A stretch of DNA of 64,000 nt from Candidatus Sulfopaludibacter sp. SbA3 (GTDB lineage Bacteria; Acidobacteriota; Terriglobia; Bryobacterales; Bryobacteraceae): the NCBI GenBank assembly GCA_945890485.1, contig CAMDCN010000022.1:78542-142541 (forward strand), in the 5' to 3' direction. Shown here one piece after another: positions 44,589 through 52,026 of this stretch (its first letter is position 1; each line of letters starts with the position of its first letter). The position numbers and the translations under genes are program-made. The notes beneath the pieces were generated by a model. That model did no database searches. It saw only the letters and a list, made by a program, of their open reading frames with translations, and was not told the origin of the DNA.

Positions 44589-44789
44589 CTACCGCCCCTG
44601 ATGGAACGCGAAGAAGAACAAGGTAGCGCCCAAGCTGGCGAGCAGCCAAACCAACGAGCGAAGGAATCCAAACAAGGGAACCACATCCCCCAGAAAGCCC
44701 GTAGTCGCCTGCAGAAAGTCCGCGGCCAGCACCAGCGTCAAAAGCACATTGCCAACCAATGCGAACAGAGAAGCGTTCTTCAGAGTCAT
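44589..44789 (-). CDS. Small two-helix membrane protein
   Basis: 66 residues from the ATG at 44789: MTLKNASLFALVGNVLLTLV, then a second hydrophobic helix near the C-terminus. The longer frame upstream is not hydrophobic and was rejected. CATACT on this strand (44801-44796) ends 6 nt before the ATG. Small proteins starting MTLKNASLFA are a familiar unnamed type in these bacteria. Confidence 0.65.
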   Translation of the reverse strand: MTLKNASLFALVGNVLLTLVLAADFLQATTGFLGDVVPLFGFLRSLVWLLASLGATLFFFAFHQGR

Positions 44790-44997
44790 GGTTGCAGTAT
44801 GGGTGTACACGCCACGCGGCGCAACTACCTGAAATTCCCTTATCCCGTTCGCCACGCCGAAGCCGTCATTGGATCCTGGCTCTTGCAACGATCCCCTGCA
44901 AGAGGGTCCACTTCGAACGGCCATCCATCAGCATCCCTTTCGAGGAGCCGCCCACACGCAGCGGAACAGCGAGGTTGGTAGTAGAATACGACCCGTA

Positions 44998-47376
44998 GTG
45001 GGTCAACAGAACTGGACAACTCTAAGAACAGGCTTGGCCGCACTCGCCGCCGCGCTTTTCCTGTCCGCACCAGTCCAGTGCCACGCCCAGCAGCGCCAGT
45101 TCCTCGATCGCTACTGCGCATCTTGCCATAACGAACGCGTAAAGAACGGCGGCCTCAGCCTGGACCACGCCACCCTGCCCCGGCCCGAGTCCCAACCCGA
45201 ACTTTGGGAAAAAGTGGTCCGCAAGCTGCGCACCGGCGTCATGCCGCCTCCCAACATGCCGCAGCCCCCAGCCGCCGATCGCCTCGCCATCCTGACCTCG
45301 CTCGAATCCTCCCTCGATGCCGCCAAGCTCAATCCCGGCCGCACCGAAACACTCCGGCGCCTGAACCGAACCGAGTACCAGAACGCCATCCGGGACCTGC
45401 TCGCGCTCGACATCGACGCCGCCTCCCTGCTGCCCGCCGACGAGAGCGGCCACGGCTTCGACAACGTCAACGTCGGCGACCTGTCCCCTGCCCTGCTGAA
45501 TCGCTACATCTCCGCCGCCCAGAAAATCAGCCGCTTGGCCGTGGGCAGCACCCAATCCTCGCTCCAAAGCGATACCATCGGCCTCCGCGCCGATCTCACT
45601 CAGGAAGGTCATCTGCCCGGCATGCCAATCGGCACCCGCGGCGGCCTCTCCACGCCCTATACCTTCTCCCAGGACGGCGAGTATGAAATCCAAGTCCTGC
45701 TGATGCGCGATCTAGCCGGCGTCGTCAGCGGCCTCCGCGATTCCCGTCAACATGAAATGCTCCTGCTGCTCGACCGCCAACCGGTCCATTCCTTCATGCT
45801 CTCAAGCGAATCCATCGGCAGCGAAATCCTGAATGAAAAGCCTTTGAAAGTGCGCATCCCCGTCAAGGCCGGCCCCCACCACATCGCGGTCACCTTTATC
45901 AAGGAAGGCTCCTCGCTCATCGATACCCCCAGGCAGCCCACCGCCTCCCGCTACAACGACCGCCGTCATCCGCGCACGGCGCCCGCCGTCGACCAGATCG
46001 CGATCACCGGACCGTTTGCCCCCCAAGGCGCCGGCGATACCCCCAGCCGCCGCCGGTTATTTGTGTGCCGGCCAACCGGCCCCGGCAAAGCGCAAGAAGA
46101 GAAATGCGCGGCGTCGATACTTGCAACCCTCATGCGCCGCGCCTACCGCCGGCCCATCGCCCCGGCCGAAGTCGCCGAGCCCATGGCCTACTTTCGCCAA
46201 GGCCGCGCCGCAGGCGATTTCGACCTCGGCATCACCACCGCCGTCACCGCCGTCCTCACCAACCCGAAGTTCCTCTTCCGCGTGGAATCCGACCCTGCCA
46301 AAGTACCCGCCAGCGGCATCTACCGCATCAGCGATCTCGAACTCGCCTCGCGCCTCTCCTTCTTCCTATGGAGCAGCATCCCGGACGACGAACTGCTCGA
46401 CGCCGCCATTCGGGGCCAGCTAAGCGACCCCGTGGAACTGGAGAAGCAGACCCGCCGCCTGCTCGCCGATCGCCGGTCGGTCAATCTCGCCACGAACTTC
46501 GCCGGCCAGTGGCTACGCCTCCGCAATATCGATTCCGTCCTCCCCAGCGGCAATCTCTTTCGCGACTTCGACGACAACCTCCGGCAAGCCTTCCGCCAGG
46601 AGACCGAACTCTTCTTCGATAGCGTCGTGCGCGAAGATCGCAGCGTCCGCACCTTCCTCAAGTCGGACTACACCTTCCTGAACGAGCGCCTCGCCAAGCA
46701 CTATGAAATCCCCGGAGTCTACGGCAGCCGCTTCCGCCGCGTCATGCTCGCCCCCAATAGCAAGCGCGGCGGACTGCTCCGCCAGGGCAGCGTCCTCTCG
46801 GTCACCTCCTATGCCACCCGCACCTCGCCCGTGCTCCGCGGCGTACTGGTGCTGCGCAACATGCTGGGCGCCCCTCCCCCGGCCCCGCCGCCGCAGGTGC
46901 CGGCGCTCGACGAAAGCACCGTCGCCGCCAACCTTCCCATGCGCCAGCGCCTCGCCGCCCACCGCGGCAACCCAGCCTGCGCCAGTTGCCACCGCACCAT
47001 CGATCCCGTGGGCTTCGCCCTCGAAAACTTCGATGCCGTCGGCCGGTGGCGCGACCTCGAAGTCGAAGATCAACCCGTCGATTCCTCCGGCGCCGTCCCT
47101 GGCGACCGGGAGTTCCAGGGTGTCGACGGCCTCGAAGCCGCGCTGCTGCGCCGTCCCGAACTGTTTGCCACCACCCTCACCGAAAACCTGCTCACCTTCG
47201 CGCTCGGTCGAGGCGTCGAGTATTACGACGCGCCCGCCGTCCGCAGGATCGTGCACACTGCGGAGAAGGACGAATACCGGTTCTCCTCCCTCATCCTGGG
47301 AATCGTCAAGAGCGCTCCCTTTCAAATGCGGCGCACAGCTCCGGCTGCCGTTGCCGTTAACACCGGCGCCAGGTAG
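44998..47376 (+). CDS. DUF1592-type multidomain c-type cytochrome (DUF1587/1592/1588/1585)
   Basis: 792 residues from the GTG at 44998, giving a signal peptide (about 8-26, ending CHAQQ). Two CxxCH haem sites are visible: CASCHNERV (about 36-40) and CASCHRTIDPVGFALENFD (about 665). The order YQNAIRDLLALD (DUF1587), RAYRRPIAPAEV and LASRLSFFLWSSIPDDELL (DUF1592), TSPVLRGVLVLRNMLGAPPP (DUF1588) and ENLLTFALGRGVEYYD (DUF1585) is diagnostic. Such proteins are always next to a DUF1552 gene, here 12 nt downstream. Function unsolved. TAGAAT lies 10 nt upstream. The start codon is the weakest part of the call. Confidence 0.88.
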   Translation: MGQQNWTTLRTGLAALAAALFLSAPVQCHAQQRQFLDRYCASCHNERVKNGGLSLDHATLPRPESQPELWEKVVRKLRTGVMPPPNMPQPPAADRLAILTSLESSLDAAKLNPGRTETLRRLNRTEYQNAIRDLLALDIDAASLLPADESGHGFDNVNVGDLSPALLNRYISAAQKISRLAVGSTQSSLQSDTIGLRADLTQEGHLPGMPIGTRGGLSTPYTFSQDGEYEIQVLLMRDLAGVVSGLRDSRQHEMLLLLDRQPVHSFMLSSESIGSEILNEKPLKVRIPVKAGPHHIAVTFIKEGSSLIDTPRQPTASRYNDRRHPRTAPAVDQIAITGPFAPQGAGDTPSRRRLFVCRPTGPGKAQEEKCAASILATLMRRAYRRPIAPAEVAEPMAYFRQGRAAGDFDLGITTAVTAVLTNPKFLFRVESDPAKVPASGIYRISDLELASRLSFFLWSSIPDDELLDAAIRGQLSDPVELEKQTRRLLADRRSVNLATNFAGQWLRLRNIDSVLPSGNLFRDFDDNLRQAFRQETELFFDSVVREDRSVRTFLKSDYTFLNERLAKHYEIPGVYGSRFRRVMLAPNSKRGGLLRQGSVLSVTSYATRTSPVLRGVLVLRNMLGAPPPAPPPQVPALDESTVAANLPMRQRLAAHRGNPACASCHRTIDPVGFALENFDAVGRWRDLEVEDQPVDSSGAVPGDREFQGVDGLEAALLRRPELFATTLTENLLTFALGRGVEYYDAPAVRRIVHTAEKDEYRFSSLILGIVKSAPFQMRRTAPAAVAVNTGAR

Positions 47377-47388
47377 AAGGACAATGCC

Positions 47389-48735
47389 ATGTTTCTAACC
47401 AAAAAAGCGATTCCCCGGCGGGCCATGCTGCGCAGCGCCCAGGCGGCCCTGGCGCTGCCGCTGCTCGACGCCATGATTCCCGCCGCCACCGCCTGGGCCG
47501 CCACCCCCGCCAAGCCCGTCCGCCGCCTCGGCTACGTGTTCATCCCCATGGGCTGCGATCAAGACCGCTGGACGCCCCCCGGCCAGGGCAAACTCGACGA
47601 GCTATCCCCCATCCTCAAGCCCATCCAACCCGTCAAGGATCAGGTGACGGTCATCACCAATCTGCGTCTGCAGAACGCGTATCCGGGCACGCATGACACC
47701 TCCAATTCCGCGTTCCTCAGCGCGGCCAGCGCCAAACACACGGAGAGCTCCGACTACTTTTCCGGCATCACCGCCGACCAGATCGCCGCCGCCGAAATGG
47801 GCCGCCAAACTCAGGTGGCCTCCCTGCAACTCGCCATGGACCTGAACCCTCTGGCCGGCGTCTGCAACAACGGATACTCCTGCGTCTATCAGAACTGCCT
47901 CTCGTGGTCGTCGCCCACCACGCCCCTCCCTTCCGAAGCCCACCCGCGCGTAGTCTTTGAACGCTTGTTCGGCGAAGGCGGCAACGCCGGCGCCCGCCGG
48001 GCCGCGCTGCGCAACCGCGCCAGCCTGCTCGATTCGTTCACCACCGAAATCGCCCGGCTGAAACAGCGCGTCGGCGGCCCCGACCGGGCCCGGCTCGATC
48101 AGTACCTCGAAAGCGTGTACCAGGTGGAACGGGAAATCGCACGCGCCGAACAAGCGGTAGCGGAGAACAAGACCCCCGATCTGGAGCGGCCCGTCGGCGT
48201 CCCCGCCGCCTTCGCCGATCACGCGAAGCTCATGTTCGACCTCCAGATCCTCGCCTTTCAAGCCGACATCACCCGCGTCATCGCCTTCCAGTTCACCCGC
48301 GAGCAAAGCAACCGCACCTACCCGGAAATCGGCGTCCGCGACCCGCACCATCCCACCAGTCACCACGGCAACGATCCGTACAAAGTTGCGCAGATCGCCA
48401 AGATCAACACCTATCATGTGTCGCTGTTTTCCCAGTTCCTCCAGCGGATGAAAGCGACGCCGGACGGTGACGGTTCCCTGCTCGATCACTCCGTCTACCT
48501 GTACGGCAGCGGCATGGGGAACCCGAGCCTGCACGATCACGAGAACCTGCCCATCCTGGTAGCCGGCGGCGCCGCGACCGGGCTGAAGGGGGGACGCCAC
48601 ATCCGGTACGAGAAGCCCGCCAACCTCGCCAATCTCCACCTCACTTTGCTGGAGCGCGTCGGCGTTCGGATGGATTCCTTTGTCGACAGCACCGGGAAAG
48701 TCGACGGACTCTTCGAGCGAATCGACGTGGGCTAG
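47389..48735 (+). CDS. Tat-exported DUF1552 protein
   Basis: 448 residues. The N-terminus (KKAIPRRAMLRSAQAALALP) has the twin arginine and hydrophobic core of a Tat signal. RLGYVFIPMGCDQDRWTPPG, SSDYFSGITADQIAA, RVIAFQFTREQSNRTYPEIG and YLYGSGMGNPSLHDHENLPI are typical of DUF1552, which resembles the DUF1501/alkaline-phosphatase superfamily. AGAAGGACA precedes the ATG. It is co-transcribed with the cytochrome upstream and the ankyrin gene 9 nt downstream. Confidence 0.92.
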   Translation: MFLTKKAIPRRAMLRSAQAALALPLLDAMIPAATAWAATPAKPVRRLGYVFIPMGCDQDRWTPPGQGKLDELSPILKPIQPVKDQVTVITNLRLQNAYPGTHDTSNSAFLSAASAKHTESSDYFSGITADQIAAAEMGRQTQVASLQLAMDLNPLAGVCNNGYSCVYQNCLSWSSPTTPLPSEAHPRVVFERLFGEGGNAGARRAALRNRASLLDSFTTEIARLKQRVGGPDRARLDQYLESVYQVEREIARAEQAVAENKTPDLERPVGVPAAFADHAKLMFDLQILAFQADITRVIAFQFTREQSNRTYPEIGVRDPHHPTSHHGNDPYKVAQIAKINTYHVSLFSQFLQRMKATPDGDGSLLDHSVYLYGSGMGNPSLHDHENLPILVAGGAATGLKGGRHIRYEKPANLANLHLTLLERVGVRMDSFVDSTGKVDGLFERIDVG

Positions 48736-48744
48736 AGGACACGC

Positions 48745-50289
48745 ATGCACTGGCGACGGAGAAATCGAATCGTCCTGCTCACCGCGCTCGTCCTCGCGGG
48801 GCCTGCGCTGGCCCAAGCGCAGGCCACGCTGGCCGGCGCCGCCGAACAACGCGACACCGCCAGCGTCCGCAGGCTTCTGGGCGCCGGCGAAAGTGGCAAC
48901 GCCGCGCAGGCAGACGGGACGACGGCCCTGCATTGGGCCGCATATCATGACGATGCCGAAACCGCCGCCTTGCTGGTGCGGGCGGGAGCGAACGCCAATG
49001 CCGTCAATCGCTATGGCGTGCCCCCGCTGGCGCAGGCCTGTATCAATGGAAATGCGGCGATGGTGAACCTGCTGCTGCAAGCGGGAGCCGATGCCAACGC
49101 CACGCTGAAGGGCGGAGAATCCGTCCTCATGTTGGCTGCGCGCTCCGGCAATGTTGAGGCCGTGAAGGCGCTGCTCGCGCGCGGCGCACAGCCCGAATCT
49201 CGCGAACGGCTCGGCCAGACGGCCCTGATGTGGGCAGCGGCCGAAGGGCACACCGCCGTGGTCCGCGCCCTTCTCCAGGCGGGAGCCAGCCTGAACGCAA
49301 CAGTGGACTCCGGATATCCGCCCCTCTTTTTTGCCGTGCGCGAAGGCCGCCTGGACACCGTCCGCGCCCTGCTCGCCGCCGGCGCCGATCCCAAGGCGAT
49401 CATCGACCCGCCACAACCGTCCAAGAAGGGGCGCCGGCCGCCGGCGCGACGGCCCGGCACAACCCCCTTGATGCTCGCGCTGCAGAACGGCCACTTCGAA
49501 CTGGCGATCGCGCTGGTCGACGCGGGCGCCGATCCCAATGATGTCCGCACCGGATTCACGCCGCTCCACATGCTGGCCGGAGTTCGCAAACCGGACTCGA
49601 GCGACGGCAGCGACCCCGCCCCGCCCGTCGGAGCCGGCCGGCTGTCGAGCCCCGACTTTGTCCGGGAGATCGTCAAGCGTGGCGCGAACGTCAATTTCCG
49701 CCTGCCGAAGGGTTCCCCCAAGCAGCCAGCCACCTCGTCGGGCATCCGGTCGGAGGGAGCGACCCCGTTTCTGTTTGCGTCGGACCGAGGCGATGTACCC
49801 TTGATGCGGTTACTCCTGCAATTGGGAGCCGACCCCCTGCTGCCGAATGCGGATGGCACGACGCCCCTCCTAGCCGCCTCCGGCGTCGGCACGAACGAAC
49901 CGCAGGAGGAGGCCGGCGAGGAGAGCGAGGCGTTGGAAGCGGTGAAGCTGCTGCTGGATCTGGGTGCGAGTATCAACACCGTCGACCGCAACGGTGATAC
50001 CGCAATGCACGGAGCCGCCTACAACATCAGCCCGCAGGTCGTGAACCTACTGGCCGAGCGCGGAGCCGATCCGCACATTTGGAAGAAACCCAACCAGGCC
50101 GGCGGGACGCCGCTGTTTATAGCCGAGGGTTACATCAGCCGCCTCCCCCGCCCCGACGCGCCCACGGTCGCCGCGATCACCAAGCTCATGCTCGCGGCAG
50201 GAATCTCCACCGAAGGCGAACGGCCCAAGATCATCGACAGCTACGAGACCCCCGTAGTGAGGCCGACTCCTCCCGCGCCTCCAAAGTGA
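48745..50289 (+). CDS. Secreted ankyrin-repeat protein
   Basis: 514 residues: a signal peptide (about 1-24) and about 10-12 ankyrin repeats (GTTALHWAAYHDDAETAALL, GQTALMWAAAEGHTAVVRAL, GTTPLMLALQNGHFELAIAL and others), with a Pro-rich tail ending PTPPAPPK. A Pro/Arg-rich insertion (about 232-248) splits the array. AGAGGA precedes the ATG. Third gene of the DUF1592/DUF1552 set. A truncated copy lies at 58962-59447. Confidence 0.92.
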   Translation: MHWRRRNRIVLLTALVLAGPALAQAQATLAGAAEQRDTASVRRLLGAGESGNAAQADGTTALHWAAYHDDAETAALLVRAGANANAVNRYGVPPLAQACINGNAAMVNLLLQAGADANATLKGGESVLMLAARSGNVEAVKALLARGAQPESRERLGQTALMWAAAEGHTAVVRALLQAGASLNATVDSGYPPLFFAVREGRLDTVRALLAAGADPKAIIDPPQPSKKGRRPPARRPGTTPLMLALQNGHFELAIALVDAGADPNDVRTGFTPLHMLAGVRKPDSSDGSDPAPPVGAGRLSSPDFVREIVKRGANVNFRLPKGSPKQPATSSGIRSEGATPFLFASDRGDVPLMRLLLQLGADPLLPNADGTTPLLAASGVGTNEPQEEAGEESEALEAVKLLLDLGASINTVDRNGDTAMHGAAYNISPQVVNLLAERGADPHIWKKPNQAGGTPLFIAEGYISRLPRPDAPTVAAITKLMLAAGISTEGERPKIIDSYETPVVRPTPPAPPK

Positions 50290-50932
50290 GATGCCAGCGT
50301 TACCAGCCATGGGGAACTCAATCGTCGAAGGACTTGCCGAGAGGGCTGGGCGCCTACCAACCTTTGCGCTTCCAGCGCTTCATCCACCGTGGATCACATC
50401 ATGTTCTTTGCGGGTGAATTAGAAGAGATCTCCCATGCATGAGCTAAGGATTTCGTGCCACTGCTTCCCTGTCAGAATAATCGCTGCAGCAAGTAGGTTC
50501 TGGAAAACGGTCCAGCTCGGAACGCAAGCTGTAAACTCCGACATCGTTGGTTATTTGGACAGTGCCGACGAATCGGGTCAATTTCCGAATCGCGACTTTA
50601 TCCGAAGTGCCCGGCGGTCAACTTCAGGCCCTCGCTATGAGCTCTATTGCGCTGGGCACTTCCGATAAAGATCTGGCGTAAGCTAGGCGGGGAAGGTTCG
50701 CTCAGCTTTGACTATAAGTGACCTACCGACCACACAGGTGCGCTTATCCATCGTATCGATTGCACCCACGAACAGGACATTTGTGAGCGCTTGTGTTTTC
50801 TGTCATAATTGCCGTTCGAAACGCTCGAACGGGTGCCGAGCGTTATGATGAAGTTGTTTCGGCCCAAGAGGAAGCCGGTGGAACGCCAGAAAGCCCGACT
50901 CCGGTCCGCTTGGGCGCTGCGAGAGGACGACA
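50290..50932 (+). promoter_or_regulatory. Left edge of the defence island with ietAS promoter and operator-like repeat
   Basis: No gene is supported in this 643-bp stretch. The first 40 bp still resemble sequence after the truncated ankyrin copy. A good promoter lies at 50781-50809: TTGTGA, 17-bp spacer, CATAAT. It is followed at 50813-50831 by the inverted repeat CGTTCGA-AACGC-TCGAACG, ideally placed to be an operator at the transcription start of the ietAS genes. GAGAGG stands before the ietA ATG at 50933. Confidence 0.55.
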
Positions 50933-52021
50933 ATGAAGAATACGGAGTCGGTGAAACTGACAACCACGAGCGAGTCGATGCGGAAGCTGCTCTTGGCGCA
51001 CTTCGAGGGAGACGCCGAGGGATTCCGGGCCGCCGCACGCGAATACATCAACGAGGAACGTCGGAAGAATCACCAAGTCGTGGCGCGCGATCTCGAACGG
51101 CTCCTTGCGTCATATAACGGTCTCTCCGTGGCACGCAGCAGCAACGGTTTGGCTCCGCTTCCGGGCGGATCGCGGGATGTCCCGAAGGATAAAGAACGTG
51201 ATGTGCCGCTCGTTGAAATTTTCGAACCGGTAAGACGGCTAGAAGATCTCGCATTGGATGAAGGAACCCGCAATACGCTCAAGAGGATTGTAGACGAAAA
51301 TCGTAAGGCGGATTTGCTTAAGACTTATGGCGCCCGTCCTGCCAATCGCATTCTGTTTTGCGGGCCGCCTGGCTGTGGGAAGACCATCTCGGCCGAGGCA
51401 GTCGCCACAGAGCTTTATCTGCCGTTGGCTCTGGTCCGCTTCGACGCCGTGGTGTCTTCGTACCTCGGCGAAACCGCAGCCAACCTGAGGAAAGTCTTCG
51501 ACTTTGCCCGCAGCCGGCCGATGGTGGTCCTTTTCGACGAGTTCGACGCCATTGGAAAGGACCGTGCATCGCTCGAAGAACATGGCGAAATCAAACGGGT
51601 CGTCAACTCTTTCCTCCAAATCCTGGACGGATTTCGCAGCGAAACAGTCGCGATCGCGGCGACCAACCACCAAGGCTTGCTCGACGCGGCCCTCTGGCGG
51701 CGATTCGATGAGATTGTCTTCTTTGATCTGCCAGATATTGCGCGCATCGAAGACGTCCTGCTACGGAACCTGCGCCAGATCGGTCTTCATCCGGCGACTA
51801 ACCTCCATGACCTGTCCGCAAGACTTTTCGGCATGTCGCATGCTGACGTCGAACGCATCGCGCGTGATGCAATTAAGTATATGTTGCTGAATGAGCCCGG
51901 CCCCGTCACACCCGCCGCACTGGAAGCTGCCAGTGTCCGTCAGAGGAAGAGGACGGCGGTCGCCAAAGCGACGAACTCAACACCCGCACCGAAGGCTGAG
52001 TCTAGAAAAGGGGCCCGCTAG
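50933..52021 (+). CDS. ietA: AAA+ ATPase of an IetAS-type defence pair
   Basis: 362 residues, cytoplasmic. A helical N-terminal domain (about 1-95) is followed by an AAA+ module with Walker A GPPGCGKT (144-151), Walker B VVLFDEFD (198-205), sensor-1 IAATNHQ and the arginine-finger region ALWRRFDEIV. Fused-lid sequence follows, then a basic tail. Pairing with a subtilisin-like protease gene 5 nt downstream is the arrangement of the IetAS antiphage system. The ATPase probably unfolds or delivers substrates to, or gates, the protease; this is inference. The DNA is less GC-biased than the surrounding genes, consistent with transfer. Confidence 0.82.
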   Translation: MKNTESVKLTTTSESMRKLLLAHFEGDAEGFRAAAREYINEERRKNHQVVARDLERLLASYNGLSVARSSNGLAPLPGGSRDVPKDKERDVPLVEIFEPVRRLEDLALDEGTRNTLKRIVDENRKADLLKTYGARPANRILFCGPPGCGKTISAEAVATELYLPLALVRFDAVVSSYLGETAANLRKVFDFARSRPMVVLFDEFDAIGKDRASLEEHGEIKRVVNSFLQILDGFRSETVAIAATNHQGLLDAALWRRFDEIVFFDLPDIARIEDVLLRNLRQIGLHPATNLHDLSARLFGMSHADVERIARDAIKYMLLNEPGPVTPAALEAASVRQRKRTAVAKATNSTPAPKAESRKGAR

Positions 52022-52026
52022 GTAGC

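Noticed and set aside
44869..44997. N-terminal extension of the DUF1592 cytochrome to the first frame start
   Set aside because: The extension is polar and would bury the signal peptide; the GTG at 44998 restores it.
47602..49569. 655-residue minus-strand frame opposite DUF1552 and ankyrin genes
   Set aside because: Spans two well-supported plus-strand genes and has no protein-like features.
50435..50668. 77-residue frame between the ankyrin gene and ietA
   Set aside because: No ribosome site or promoter fits and there is no recognisable motif.
50845..51117. Short frame starting ATGATG upstream of ietA as a possible leader gene
   Set aside because: No ribosome site, overlaps most of the ietA 5' end in another frame, and the product has no recognisable features.
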